Below are positions 42,887-51,561 of a stretch of DNA of 64,000 bases, piece after piece. The stretch comes from Novosphingobium huizhouense. GTDB lineage: Bacteria > Pseudomonadota > Alphaproteobacteria > Sphingomonadales > Sphingomonadaceae. How positions within the stretch are numbered: the first letter of the stretch is position 1; each line of letters opens with the position of its first letter. The position numbers and the translations under genes were made by a program. The stretch covers positions 186,001 to 250,000 of the forward strand of contig NZ_JAILXZ010000002.1 in assembly GCF_020179475.1 (NCBI RefSeq), written 5' to 3'. The notes below the pieces were generated by a model. The model ran no database searches, had not been told where the DNA came from, and was given only the letters and a program-made list of their open reading frames with translations.

Positions 42887-44407
42887 ATGGCCCTAGACCT
42901 CATCATCACTGACGCCGGCCGCGCTGCGTTGATCAACGCAGCGAACACCGGCACGAATGCCGTGACCATCACCGAAATCGGGATTTCGGCGACCGCTGTG
43001 ACCGCGGCGCCTGCCGCAACTGCGCTGCCTGGCGAAATCAAGCGCCTCAGCTCAATCGGCGCGGCGCACGTCGCTGCGGACAAGATCCATATCTCGCTGC
43101 GCGACGACAGCGCCGACGCCTACGCGCTGCGCAGCTTCGCCCTGTACCTTGGCGACGGCACTCTCTTCGCGCTCTACGGGCAGACGGCGGCTATTCTTTC
43201 CAAGACCGCCCTTTCCACTGCACTGATCGCGATCGACGTGGCCCTCGCCGATGTCAGCGCCGCAGCGATAAGCTTCGGCGCAACCAACTTCACCGATCCG
43301 ATCGCGACTACCTCGACCCCCGGCCTCGTCGAACTGGCCACCCGTTCCGAAGCGGCGGCGGGCGTGATCCCCGACCGCGCGGTCACGCCCGATACGCTGG
43401 CCTGGGCGCTACTGCGCCTCCTGATCGGCCAGGACGGATCGGGGTCCGGGCTCGATGCGGACCTGCTCGACGGCAAGCAGGGCGCCTATTACGCCGACAT
43501 CGCCGCGCGGCTCGGCTATGACCCGGTCGACAAGGCTGGGGACATCATGGCAGGGCCGCTGTCGCTACCCGGCGACCCGACGGCGAATGCCCATGCTGTT
43601 CGGAAAAGCTATGTCGATGCGCTGGTCACGGCGGCCGCCTCACTCGCGCGGCTGCTTACTGTCGATGGTTCGGGATCCGGCCTCGATGCCGACCTGCTCG
43701 ATGGTCAGCATGGCGCTTTCTATCGTGATCTGGGCAATGCCCTTGGCAAGTTGCCCGACGAGCGGCTGTCCGGGAATTATAGCCAGGTCGCGAGCCTCGC
43801 TGCCGCCGGGCGGCTCCAGGGTCAACTGCGCCACCTTGATGGCTATTTCGAGGTCTTGCCCTACAACGAAAGCTACGACGACGGATCCCGGGCGCACGCA
43901 TTCTACGATGGTAATTCGCGCGTGCTGCGGCTCGGCGGAAGAGACGGCGCCGGCGCGCTCACAGCGATCGCGCTGGCTATTGGTGGTGCCGTCGTATGGC
44001 ACGCGGCGAATGATGGCTCGGGGTCCGGGCTCGATGCGGACCTGCTTGACGGCAAGCATGCCACCGCTTTCGCCGCCGCCGCGGACTTCAGCACCGGCAG
44101 CAACGCGCGCGGCCGCTGGTGGAAATCCCCCGACGGCGCCGGCGGCTCGGTAATCGAGCAGCAGGGCAGGCTTGCCGGTCGCAGCGGACAGGGAACGCTT
44201 ACCCTCACCTTCCCGATCCCCTTCACCGATACCGACTATGACCTGCAGATGACCGCCATCATCCCTGGCGTCGGAGACTACGACAACTATCCGCAGGAGG
44301 TTGACGGCACCCGCTCTGTCAACGGCGTCACGATCTTCCTGCAGGACCCATCCAGCGGCGCCAGCGGCGAGAACGCCGGCGTGCGCTGGCGCGCCAAGGG
44401 CTACTGA
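42887..44407 (+). CDS. H: Tail fibre protein (P2 gpH-like) with three internal repeats
   Basis: A 506-residue fibre. The N-terminal baseplate-attachment part (I-I-T-D-A-G-R-A-A-L-I-N-A) matches the gpH family. The shaft contains three copies of a D-G-S-G-S-G-L-D-A-D-L-L-D-G motif followed by a His/Gln and aromatic pair, starting at 43433, 43664 and 44012, a common phage fibre repeat. The C-terminal domain (from about residue 400) resembles a receptor-binding tip. No gpG-like fibre chaperone follows. Confidence 0.88.
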   Translation: MALDLIITDAGRAALINAANTGTNAVTITEIGISATAVTAAPAATALPGEIKRLSSIGAAHVAADKIHISLRDDSADAYALRSFALYLGDGTLFALYGQTAAILSKTALSTALIAIDVALADVSAAAISFGATNFTDPIATTSTPGLVELATRSEAAAGVIPDRAVTPDTLAWALLRLLIGQDGSGSGLDADLLDGKQGAYYADIAARLGYDPVDKAGDIMAGPLSLPGDPTANAHAVRKSYVDALVTAAASLARLLTVDGSGSGLDADLLDGQHGAFYRDLGNALGKLPDERLSGNYSQVASLAAAGRLQGQLRHLDGYFEVLPYNESYDDGSRAHAFYDGNSRVLRLGGRDGAGALTAIALAIGGAVVWHAANDGSGSGLDADLLDGKHATAFAAAADFSTGSNARGRWWKSPDGAGGSVIEQQGRLAGRSGQGTLTLTFPIPFTDTDYDLQMTAIIPGVGDYDNYPQEVDGTRSVNGVTIFLQDPSSGASGENAGVRWRAKGY

Positions 44408-44424
44408 ACAGGAAGGAACGGCAA

Positions 44425-44664
44425 GTGAAGATCATCATCGGCAAGTTCGACCCGGGCGCCGGCACTGTCCCTGTAACCTTCAGCGACGGCGAAAAGCGGC
44501 ACGCGCGCGATGTTCGCGCTGTCCTCGTCAACGGCCAGTACGATGCCGACGCCACCCGCGCTCGCATTGACGAGGTGGGAGCGGGCGTCGTCGAGAAATG
44601 GGCGCTCGGCCTGCTGTGCGATCCCTCATTACCGGAACCGGACGCGCATCCCGCCGCGGAATAG
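44425..44664 (+). CDS. Small phage hypothetical protein after the tail fibre
   Basis: 79 residues with a good ribosome site (GGAAGG), M-K-I-I-I-G-K-F-D-P-G-A-G-T-V-P-V-T-F onwards. It occupies the place of the fibre-assembly gene but shows no similarity that I can see to gpG. It could be a fibre accessory or simply a small structural protein. Confidence 0.6.
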   Translation: MKIIIGKFDPGAGTVPVTFSDGEKRHARDVRAVLVNGQYDADATRARIDEVGAGVVEKWALGLLCDPSLPEPDAHPAAE

Positions 44665-44681
44665 CAGCTCTGAAGCTGCGA

Positions 44682-44702
44682 TTGTCCTGGGCGTGGTTAC
44701 AA
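44682..44702. promoter_or_regulatory. Late-promoter dyad 4 (TTGT-N13-ACAA) upstream of V
   Basis: The same 21-bp architecture as the other three. Its centre is 60 nt before the V ATG at 44752. No Shine-Dalgarno is visible between it and the ATG, while TTTGAT at about -16 could serve as a -10 element. It probably drives V through D. Confidence 0.7.
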
Positions 44703-44751
44703 TGCTGGCCTCTCGCGCCGCGCTCTCGCGCGTGGCTTTGATCCTGCTGTC

Positions 44752-45303
44752 ATGCGCACGCCCGAAAGCACCCCGACCGACCCCGACCAGCTGATCCGCT
44801 TCGGATCGGTCGCCTCGGTCGATCTCGCGGCGGGGCGCTGCGTCGTCACGATCGACGAAGAGGGCGCCAGCGGCGACGCCACCACGCCCCCGATCCGCTG
44901 GATCGAACCGCGCGCCGGCGCCACCCGCACCTGGTCGCCGCCCAGCGTTGGCGAGCAGGTCGTGCTGCTTTGCCCGGCGGGAGAGATCGGGCAGGCGGTC
45001 GCGCTGCGCGGCGTCAGCTGCAACGCCTACCCCCCGGCCGGCAACAGCCTCGCCGAGCTGGTGCGCTTCGATGATGGCGCCGTCTTCAGCTACGACCCCG
45101 AGGCGCACGCCTTATCGGTGAAGCTCCCCGCCGGAGCCACGATCGAGGTCGACGCCGACGGCGGCATCGCGATCAAGGGCGACATCGCCCTCACCGGCAA
45201 GCTCACTGCGAGCGATGACGTCGCCGCGGCCGGCAAGAGTCTCAAGAGCCACAAGCACGGCGGCGTGCAGACCGGCACAGGCCAGACTGGCGCGCCGCTA
45301 TGA
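44752..45303 (+). CDS. V: Baseplate spike protein (P2 gpV-like)
   Basis: The 183-residue membrane-piercing spike. The N-terminal OB-like domain is followed by a beta-helix region (A-T-I-E-V-D-A-D-G-G-I-A-I-K-G-D-I) and a C-terminal tip K-S-H-K-H-G-G-V. In P2 gpV an H-x-H motif at the tip binds iron; H-K-H here is in the same position. Confidence 0.92.
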   Translation: MRTPESTPTDPDQLIRFGSVASVDLAAGRCVVTIDEEGASGDATTPPIRWIEPRAGATRTWSPPSVGEQVVLLCPAGEIGQAVALRGVSCNAYPPAGNSLAELVRFDDGAVFSYDPEAHALSVKLPAGATIEVDADGGIAIKGDIALTGKLTASDDVAAAGKSLKSHKHGGVQTGTGQTGAPL

Positions 45304-45313
45304 GGATCGGGGC

Positions 45314-45679
45314 ATGACCGGTCTTACCGGGATGGATCGCGCCAGCGGCAAGGCGCTCACCGGCGACCAGCACCTGGTCCAGTCGATCGGCGACATCATC
45401 ACCACGCCGCTCGGCACGCGTCTGATGCTGCGCGATTACGGCTGCCTGCTGGCCGACCTGATCGATCGGCCCGCCACGCGCGCGAACCTGCTGCTGTTCG
45501 CCATGGCCGTGGCGCTGGCCATCACGCGCTGGGAGCCGCGCGTCACCGTGCGCCGCGTTACCTTCACCGGAGATTTCGCTTCCGGCCAGGCATCGGCCGT
45601 GATCGAGGCGAACCGCACCGACGTCGCGGTCAACGCGTTGACGCGCCTGACCGTCCCCCTCTCCCGCACATCCACCTGA
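45314..45679 (+). CDS. W: Baseplate wedge protein (P2 gpW / T4 gp25-like)
   Basis: A 121-residue gp25-like lysozyme-fold protein without lytic function: I-G-D-I-I-T-T-P-L-G-T-R-L-M-L-R-D-Y-G-C and I-T-R-W-E-P-R-V-T-V are diagnostic. It starts 10 nt after V, as in P2. Confidence 0.94.
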   Translation: MTGLTGMDRASGKALTGDQHLVQSIGDIITTPLGTRLMLRDYGCLLADLIDRPATRANLLLFAMAVALAITRWEPRVTVRRVTFTGDFASGQASAVIEANRTDVAVNALTRLTVPLSRTST

Positions 45680-45692
45680 CAGGAGCCGCATC

Positions 45693-46802
45693 ATGCACGG
45701 CATCAAGACCAATATCCTTACTGCCGGCACGCGACCGATCGCGGCCGCCGCCACCGCCATCATCGGGCTCGTCGGTACCGCGCCGGCCGCAGACAACGCT
45801 ATGTTTCCGGTCGGTGCGCGCGTCCTCGTCACCAATATCCGCCGTGCCCTTTCGAATATCGGCGCAACGGGCACGCTGCCTGCCGCCCTGGCCGCGATCG
45901 CCGATCAGGCCGACGCTACCGTCGTCCTGGTTCGGGTCGCGCCGGATCCGAACGCCGGCGCGCAGGACACCAACACCATCGCCGGCGTCAACCAGCTGCT
46001 CGGCGCGGAAATGGCGCTCGGCTTTCGCCCCAGGATCATCGGCGCGCCCGGTCTCGACACCGCTGCAGTCGCCTCCGCCCTCGTCGTGGTCGCGAAGAAG
46101 CTGCGCGGCATGGTCTATGCCCGGGCGATCGGTAACACGGTCAACGCCGCTTCGAATTACGCCGCGCAGTTCGGTGATCGCGAGCTGATGTTGATCTGGC
46201 CGAATTTCACCGGCAGCTTTGCCGGCGATGCCGTCGCCAGGGCCATCGGCCTGCGCGCGCAGATCGACGAGCAGCAGGGCTGGCACAAGACGCTGTCGAA
46301 CGTTGTCGTCGCCGGCGTCAGCGGGATCGCACAGGACGTCAGCTTCGACTTCGAAGGCGGGGCGTCTGATGCCACGACGCTCAATGCCGCCGGCATCACC
46401 ACGCTGGTGCGCTTCGGCGGCGGCTTCCGTTTCTGGGGCAACCGCACGCGCAGCGACGAGCCGCTGTTCGCCTTCGAAAGCGCGACGCGCACGTCGCAGA
46501 TCATCGCCGACGAGATCGCCTACGGCCTCGCCTGGGCGCAGGACAAGCCGATGACCGCGCGCCTGGTGCGCGACGTGCTCGACACGATCAACGCGCGCCT
46601 GCGCAAGCTGGTCAGCACCGAGCGGCTGATCGGCGCGAAGGCCTGGTACGATCCCGCGCTCAACAGCGCCACCGATCTCGCGGCCGGCAAGCTGGTGATC
46701 GACTACGACTTCACCCCGGCCGCGCCGCTCGAAGGGCTCGAGCTCAACCAGCGGATCACCGACCGCTACTACGCCGACCTCGCCAGCCAGATCGCGGCCT
46801 GA
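45693..46802 (+). CDS. FI: Contractile tail sheath protein (P2 gpFI-like)
   Basis: The 369-residue sheath subunit. M-H-G-I-K-T-N at the start, I-I-G-L-V-G-T-A-P-A-A-D, F-R-F-W-G-N-R-T-R-S-D-E-P-L-F-A-F and R-L-I-G-A-K-A-W-Y-D-P-A-L-N match gpFI. It is paired with the tube gene downstream. Confidence 0.95.
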   Translation: MHGIKTNILTAGTRPIAAAATAIIGLVGTAPAADNAMFPVGARVLVTNIRRALSNIGATGTLPAALAAIADQADATVVLVRVAPDPNAGAQDTNTIAGVNQLLGAEMALGFRPRIIGAPGLDTAAVASALVVVAKKLRGMVYARAIGNTVNAASNYAAQFGDRELMLIWPNFTGSFAGDAVARAIGLRAQIDEQQGWHKTLSNVVVAGVSGIAQDVSFDFEGGASDATTLNAAGITTLVRFGGGFRFWGNRTRSDEPLFAFESATRTSQIIADEIAYGLAWAQDKPMTARLVRDVLDTINARLRKLVSTERLIGAKAWYDPALNSATDLAAGKLVIDYDFTPAAPLEGLELNQRITDRYYADLASQIAA

Positions 46803-46857
46803 TCCCCGCAGACATCGCCGGCCACCCTCCCCGCACTGAAATTCGAAAGGCGAAACA

Positions 46858-47367
46858 ATGGGTTTCCCCAGCAAGCTCAAGCAGCTCGATTGCTTCATCG
46901 ATGGCCAGGGCCACCTCGGCACGGTCGAGGAAGTCGAACTTCCCAAGATCGCGCTCAAGACCGACGACTGGCGCGGCGGCGGCATGCTCGGCCCGGTCGA
47001 TATCGACATGGGCCTCGACAAGATCGAGATGGGCGTCACCATGGGCGGCCTGATCGAGGCCGCGATCCGCAGCTTCGGCGCCAGCGCCACCGACGCCGCG
47101 CTGGTGCGCTTCGCCGGCGCCTACCAGGATGACCAGACCGGCGCCGTCCGCGCGGTCGAGGTCGCCGTGCTCGGCCGGCTCAAGGAAATCGACTGGGGCA
47201 ACGCCAAGACCGGCGACAACACCAGCCACAAGTACAAGTACGGCTGCAGCTATTTCCGCCTCACCGTCGATGGCGTGGAATGGATGGAGATCGACATGAT
47301 CAACATGATCTTCCGCGTGTTCGGCGCCGATCGCTACGCCGAGATCCGCGCAGCCATCGGCGGATAA
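46858..47367 (+). CDS. FII: Tail tube protein (P2 gpFII-like)
   Basis: The 169-residue tube subunit: M-G-F-P-S-K-L-K-Q-L-D-C-F-I-D-G-Q, L-P-K-I-A-L-K-T-D-D-W-R-G-G-G-M-L-G-P-V and Y-S-Y-F-R-L-T-V-D-G-type segments are typical. The following 129 bp hold an 8-bp hairpin (47431-47438 with 47454-47461), possibly an expression step-down after the abundant tube. Confidence 0.94.
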   Translation: MGFPSKLKQLDCFIDGQGHLGTVEEVELPKIALKTDDWRGGGMLGPVDIDMGLDKIEMGVTMGGLIEAAIRSFGASATDAALVRFAGAYQDDQTGAVRAVEVAVLGRLKEIDWGNAKTGDNTSHKYKYGCSYFRLTVDGVEWMEIDMINMIFRVFGADRYAEIRAAIGG

Positions 47368-47496
47368 CGTCATCAGCAATTGGCGGGCGTTGGGGTTGGG
47401 GGATCCCGGCCGCGCCCGCCTGCCCAACTTCCTCCCGGTGGCTGGCGGGCGCGCCGGGAGGGAGACCACCAAGGCCCGCAAAGCAAGGCCCGCACC

Positions 47497-47832
47497 ATGT
47501 CCGATACCACTGCTGCGCCCGTCGCGGCCACCACCACCGAAACCGTCACCCTCAACGCGCCGATCGAACGGCAGGAAGGCCCGGCCGTCGCTGCGCTTTC
47601 GCTGCGCAAGCCCAAGGCAGGCGACCTGCGCGGGCTCAACATCCAGTCGCTGATGACCGGCGATGTCGCCTCGGTCATCACGCTTCTGCCGCGCATCGCG
47701 CAGCCCTACATCACCGCACATGAAGCCGCCGCGCTCGAGGCCGAAGACATCGCGGAGGTGGCGGGCACGATCATGGGTTTTTTCATGACGGCGAGCCAGA
47801 AGGCGGCGATCCGGCAGGCACTCGGGGGCTGA
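47497..47832 (+). CDS. E: Tail assembly chaperone E (P2 gpE-like)
   Basis: A 111-residue chaperone for tape-measure assembly. The GpE-type core is L-S-L-R-K-P-K-A-G-D-L-R-G-L-N and A-A-L-E-A-E-D-I-A-E-V-A-G-T-I-M-G-F. Near the 3' end lies the heptamer T-TTT-TTC in the slippery phase (47778-47784), and an overlapping frame continues to 47972 as E'. Confidence 0.92.
   Translation: MSDTTAAPVAATTTETVTLNAPIERQEGPAVAALSLRKPKAGDLRGLNIQSLMTGDVASVITLLPRIAQPYITAHEAAALEAEDIAEVAGTIMGFFMTASQKAAIRQALGG
47778..47784 (+). promoter_or_regulatory. -1 ribosomal frameshift slippery site (T TTT TTC)
   Basis: In the E frame the codons read GGT TTT TTC, giving the X-XXY-YYZ heptamer. P2 uses T TTT TTG at the same place to make the E+E' fusion. 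After a -1 slip the new frame is open to a TAG at 47970-47972. Confidence 0.85.
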
Positions 47833-47972
47833 AAGTCGAAGGGCTGATCGCCAACATCGCCGCCGTGTTTCACTGGCCCCTGTCCGAACTCGGCGCGATG
47901 TCCCTGCCCGAACTGCTCACCTGGAACGCGCTCGCCATCGACCGCTGGAACGCCATGAACTGCGCCGAATAG
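47784..47972 (+). CDS. E': E' extension, made as an E-E' frameshift product
   Basis: The -1 frame after the slippery site encodes 62 residues, including the diagnostic P2 GpE'-type segment I-A-A-V-F-H-W-P-L-S-E-L-G-A-M-S-L-P-E-L-L. There is no ATG, GTG or TTG start with a ribosome site before this conserved core, so the product must be the fusion protein that P2-like phages need at a fixed ratio to E for tail-length control. The tape measure gene T starts 12 nt later. Confidence 0.88.
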   Translation, partial: HDGEPEGGDPAGTRGLKVEGLIANIAAVFHWPLSELGAMSLPELLTWNALAIDRWNAMNCAE

Positions 47973-47984
47973 GATCCCTGCCCG

Positions 47985-50147
47985 ATGTCCGACAACAAGC
48001 TTTCGCTGATCGTTTCGTTCGTCGGGCAGGACAAGCTGTCGGGCGCGATCAAGAACATCATCGGCCTGGGAAAGAGCGGCGACCAGGTGCTGCGCGGGAT
48101 GTTCCGGCAGGCGCGCGACCTCAAGGGCCAGATGGCCGATGTGCGTTACGAGATCGCCAAGGGCACCGGCAACGTCACGGCGCTGATCGACAAGGAAAAG
48201 CAACTCGCCGCCGCGCTGGCCAAGGTGAACGATCAGATCGACCGGCAGAAGGGCTTGAACAGCTTCGCCGCCGACACCCGGCGCATCGCCGCGCGCGGTG
48301 GCAGCCTGCAGGACAGCGGGGCCAGCAACGTCGCCGGCGGGCTCGCGCTCGCCGCGCCGCTGGTGCTCGCGACCAAGGGGGCGATGGACTTCAGCTCGGG
48401 CATGGTCGACATCCAGCAGAAGGCCGCGCTCACCAATGCCGAGACCGATCGCATGGCCGGCAACATCCTCGCCGCCGCCAAGGCCACCCACCAGATGCCC
48501 GAGGATCTGCGCGGCGCGGTCGATATGCTGGCGGGCTTCGGCATGGATCCCCGGCAGGCGCAACAGATGGTCAGCCCGATCGGCCGCGCCGCCACCGCCT
48601 ACAAGGCCGAGATCGGCGATCTCGCCGCCACCAGCAATGCGAACTTCGCCAACCTCAAGGTGCCGATCGAACAGACCGGCGCCGCGCTCGACATCATGGC
48701 GGCGGGCGGCAAGGCCGGCGCGTTCGAGATCAAGGACATGGCCCGCTTCTTCCCGAGCCTCACGGCGCAGATGCAGGGCCTTGGCCAGTCGGGCCTCGGC
48801 GCGATCAGCGACCTTACCGCGGCACTGCAGATCGCCCGCCGCGGCGCCGGCACAAGCGAGGAGGCGGCGAACAACATCGAGAATCTGCTCGCCAAGATCA
48901 ACGCAAAGGGCACGATCGACGCCTTCAAGAAGAACTTCGGCGTCGATCTGCCCGCGGCGTTGAAGCGCGCGGCCGCCGAGGGCAAGTCCCCGCTCGAGGC
49001 CATTGCGGCGATCACGCAAAAGGCGACTGGCGGCGACCTGTCCAAGCTGTCCTTCGCGTTCGAGGACATGCAGGCCCAGTCGGCCGTGCGCGCGCTGATC
49101 CTCAACCTGAAGGATTATCGCGACATCCGCGATCAGATCGGCCGGAGCGGCGGCACCGTCGATGCCGACTTCGCCATGCGCGAGGCGCGTGACGGATCGG
49201 TCAACGTCAAGTCGATGCTCGGCGCGCTGCAGACGCTCGGGATCGTTGTCGGGACCAAGCTGCTGCCGCTGCTGACGCCCGCGATCCAGCACCTAGCCGC
49301 AGGGGCCGAGGCGGTCAGCAGCTGGGCCCAGGCAAACCCGCAGCTTGCGCAAACGCTCGTGACCATCGTCGCCGCGTTCGTGGCGGGCAAGGTCGCCCTA
49401 GGCGCGTTCCAGTTCACCTTCGGCGGCGCGCTCAAGCTGATCGCCAGTTCGCGCACGATCTTCACCACCGCCTCTACCGCGTTCGGCGTGCTGCGCACCG
49501 CGGCGATCTTCCTCGGCAAGGGCGTGGCGCGCGCCGGCGCGATGATGCTTGCCAATCCCATGGTGCTCGCCATCACGGCGATCGTCGTCGCGATCGGCGT
49601 CGCCGCCTACCTGATCTATGCCAACTGGGACAAGATCAAGGCGGCTTTCGCCCAGGGCAAGGCGTGGGTCATGGGCGTGCTGCAGTCGATGCCCGGCCAG
49701 TTGCGCTCGATCGGCTCGATGATGATGCAGGGCCTGCTCGCAGCGATCGATCCGTTCGGCCTCGGCAAGAAGCTGGTGATCATGGCGCAGAACGGCATCG
49801 CGCAGTTCAAGGCCTTCCTCGGGATCAAGTCGCCCTCGCGCCTGATGATGGAAATGGGCGGGCATGTCGCCGGCGGCCTCGCGCTCGGCCTCGATCGGCA
49901 CGGCGCGCGCCCCGTGCGCGCCATGGGGCGCATGGCCGCAGCGGTGGCGGGCGCAGGCGCGATCGGCCTGTCTGCCCCGGCGCTCGCGGCGCCTGCGGCA
50001 GGCGGTGCGGGCGGTGGAAGTCCGATCACCATCCACATCCACCAGCTCCCGGGCGAGGACGCCAATGCCCTCGCCGATCGCGTCGCGCGCCTGCTCGAAC
50101 AAAGGCAGGGCAGCGCCCGGCGGCGCGGCCTTACCGCCGACTTCTAG
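47985..50147 (+). CDS. T: Tail tape measure protein (P2 gpT-like)
   Basis: 720 residues, setting tail length. A helical N-terminal half (F-R-Q-A-R-D-L-K-G-Q-M-A-D-V-R-Y), a central region with hydrophobic segments (I-F-L-G-K-G-V-A-R-A-G-A-M-M-L, V-L-A-I-T-A-I-V-V-A-I-G-V-A-A-Y-L) and the tape-measure signature F-L-G-I-K-S-P-S-R-L-M-M-E-M-G-G-H are visible. The length implies a tail somewhat shorter than that of P2, whose gpT is longer. Confidence 0.94.
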   Translation: MSDNKLSLIVSFVGQDKLSGAIKNIIGLGKSGDQVLRGMFRQARDLKGQMADVRYEIAKGTGNVTALIDKEKQLAAALAKVNDQIDRQKGLNSFAADTRRIAARGGSLQDSGASNVAGGLALAAPLVLATKGAMDFSSGMVDIQQKAALTNAETDRMAGNILAAAKATHQMPEDLRGAVDMLAGFGMDPRQAQQMVSPIGRAATAYKAEIGDLAATSNANFANLKVPIEQTGAALDIMAAGGKAGAFEIKDMARFFPSLTAQMQGLGQSGLGAISDLTAALQIARRGAGTSEEAANNIENLLAKINAKGTIDAFKKNFGVDLPAALKRAAAEGKSPLEAIAAITQKATGGDLSKLSFAFEDMQAQSAVRALILNLKDYRDIRDQIGRSGGTVDADFAMREARDGSVNVKSMLGALQTLGIVVGTKLLPLLTPAIQHLAAGAEAVSSWAQANPQLAQTLVTIVAAFVAGKVALGAFQFTFGGALKLIASSRTIFTTASTAFGVLRTAAIFLGKGVARAGAMMLANPMVLAITAIVVAIGVAAYLIYANWDKIKAAFAQGKAWVMGVLQSMPGQLRSIGSMMMQGLLAAIDPFGLGKKLVIMAQNGIAQFKAFLGIKSPSRLMMEMGGHVAGGLALGLDRHGARPVRAMGRMAAAVAGAGAIGLSAPALAAPAAGGAGGGSPITIHIHQLPGEDANALADRVARLLEQRQGSARRRGLTADF

Positions 50148-50158
50148 GAGTACGCTTC

Positions 50159-50533
50159 ATGCTCATGGCCCTCGGCATGTTCGTCTTCAGCACCGACACC
50201 CTTTTGCCCGACGGGATCGACCGCGACCGCGACTGGCGACACGAACGCGCGGCGCGCTTCGGCGCGCGGGCCGCCAGCCAGTTCACTGGCCCTGGTGACG
50301 ATCGCATCGTGCTGTCGGGCTCGCTGGTGCCCGAACTCGCAGGCGATTATGGCGCGATCGAGCGCCTGGCCGAGATGGCCGAGCAGGGCGAAGCCTGGCC
50401 GCTGATGAACGGCCGCGGCGAAGTGCTCGGCCAGTTTACCATCGACCGGCTGTCCGAGCGCAAGGGCAACCTCATCGATACCGGTGCGCCGCGCCGCACC
50501 GACTTCACCCTCGAGCTGAGCCGCGTCACATGA
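50159..50533 (+). CDS. U: Tail protein U (P2 gpU-like)
   Basis: 124 residues with a good ribosome site (TAGGAG). M-A-L-G-M-F-V-F-S-T-D-T-L near the start and G-R-G-E-V-L-G-Q-F-T-I-D-R-L-S-E are gpU hallmarks. It overlaps D by four bases. Confidence 0.94.
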   Translation: MLMALGMFVFSTDTLLPDGIDRDRDWRHERAARFGARAASQFTGPGDDRIVLSGSLVPELAGDYGAIERLAEMAEQGEAWPLMNGRGEVLGQFTIDRLSERKGNLIDTGAPRRTDFTLELSRVT

Positions 50534-51561
50534 AGCGCGCGGCGTCCGCCTTCGTCGAGGCCCGCCCGGCCTGGCGTGTCACGCTCGATGGCGCGGACCT
50601 CACCGCGCGCTTCGCGCCCCGCCTGATCAGCCTGCGCCTGCGCGAAGGCACCGGCGAGGAGGCCGACGAAGTCGAGATCGTCGTCGACGACAGCGACGGC
50701 AAGTTCGCGCCGCCCAAGGCGGGCAGCGAGTTGACGGTCGAGCTGGGCTGGGAGCGCGGCACCGAGGTCCGCGTCGGCCTGGTGCCGAAGGGCATCTTCG
50801 TCGTCGACGAACTCAGCTGGTCCGGGCCGCCCGACCAGATCACTGTCACCGCCCGCAGCGCCGACTTCAAGGGCCCGATCCGCACCCGCAAGACGCGTAC
50901 CTTCAAGGACACCACCGTTGGCGCTCTGATCGAGCAGCTGGCGGCGGACAACGACCTGGAGCCGCGCTGCCACCCCGATCTGGCCGGCAAGCCCGTCGCC
51001 GCTGCCGAGCAGCACAACAAGCCCGACATGGAGCTGCTGCGGGACCTCGGCCGGCATTTCGATGCCACCGCCACGGTCAAGGCCGGCGCGCTGATCTTCG
51101 CCCCGCGAGGCAGCAGCACCAGCGCCACCGGCCGGCCGATCCCCGCCGTCACCGTCCGCCGGGACCAGTGCAGCAGAGCCAGCTGGCGGCGCGCCCAGCG
51201 CGAAAAGGGCGAAGGCGGGGCAGAGGCGCAGTGGCACGACCAGGACGAAGGCAAGCGCAAGACAGTCCAGCACGGCACCGGCAACGCCAACGCTCCCCGT
51301 CGCCGGTTGAAGCGCGTCTATGCCAGCGAGGCCGACGCGAAGACCGCCGCCCAATCCGAAGCGGCCCGGATCAAGCGCGCGAGCGCCTCGCTCGAACTCG
51401 AGCTCGCGTTCGGCGATACCGCCATCGCCCCCAGCACCCCTGTGACCGTCGAAGGGTTTCGCGGCCACATCGATGGCCAGAAGTGGCGCGTCGCCAGCGC
51501 CGAGCACAGCATGGACGCGCGCGGCCTGAGCACCCGGCTAACCCTTGAGATAGCAGGTTGA
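50530..51561 (+). CDS. D: Baseplate hub protein (P2 gpD-like)
   Basis: A 343-residue hub (T4 gp27-like). R-P-A-W-R-V-T-L-D-G-A-D-L-T, S-L-R-L-R-E-G-T-G-E-E-A-D-E-V-E-I-V and L-R-D-L-G-R-H-F-D-A-T are typical. It is the last late gene of the rightward tail operon and is followed by a strong terminator. P2 has ogr right after D; here the ogr-like gene is in the early operon instead. Confidence 0.94.
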   Translation: MKRAASAFVEARPAWRVTLDGADLTARFAPRLISLRLREGTGEEADEVEIVVDDSDGKFAPPKAGSELTVELGWERGTEVRVGLVPKGIFVVDELSWSGPPDQITVTARSADFKGPIRTRKTRTFKDTTVGALIEQLAADNDLEPRCHPDLAGKPVAAAEQHNKPDMELLRDLGRHFDATATVKAGALIFAPRGSSTSATGRPIPAVTVRRDQCSRASWRRAQREKGEGGAEAQWHDQDEGKRKTVQHGTGNANAPRRRLKRVYASEADAKTAAQSEAARIKRASASLELELAFGDTAIAPSTPVTVEGFRGHIDGQKWRVASAEHSMDARGLSTRLTLEIAG

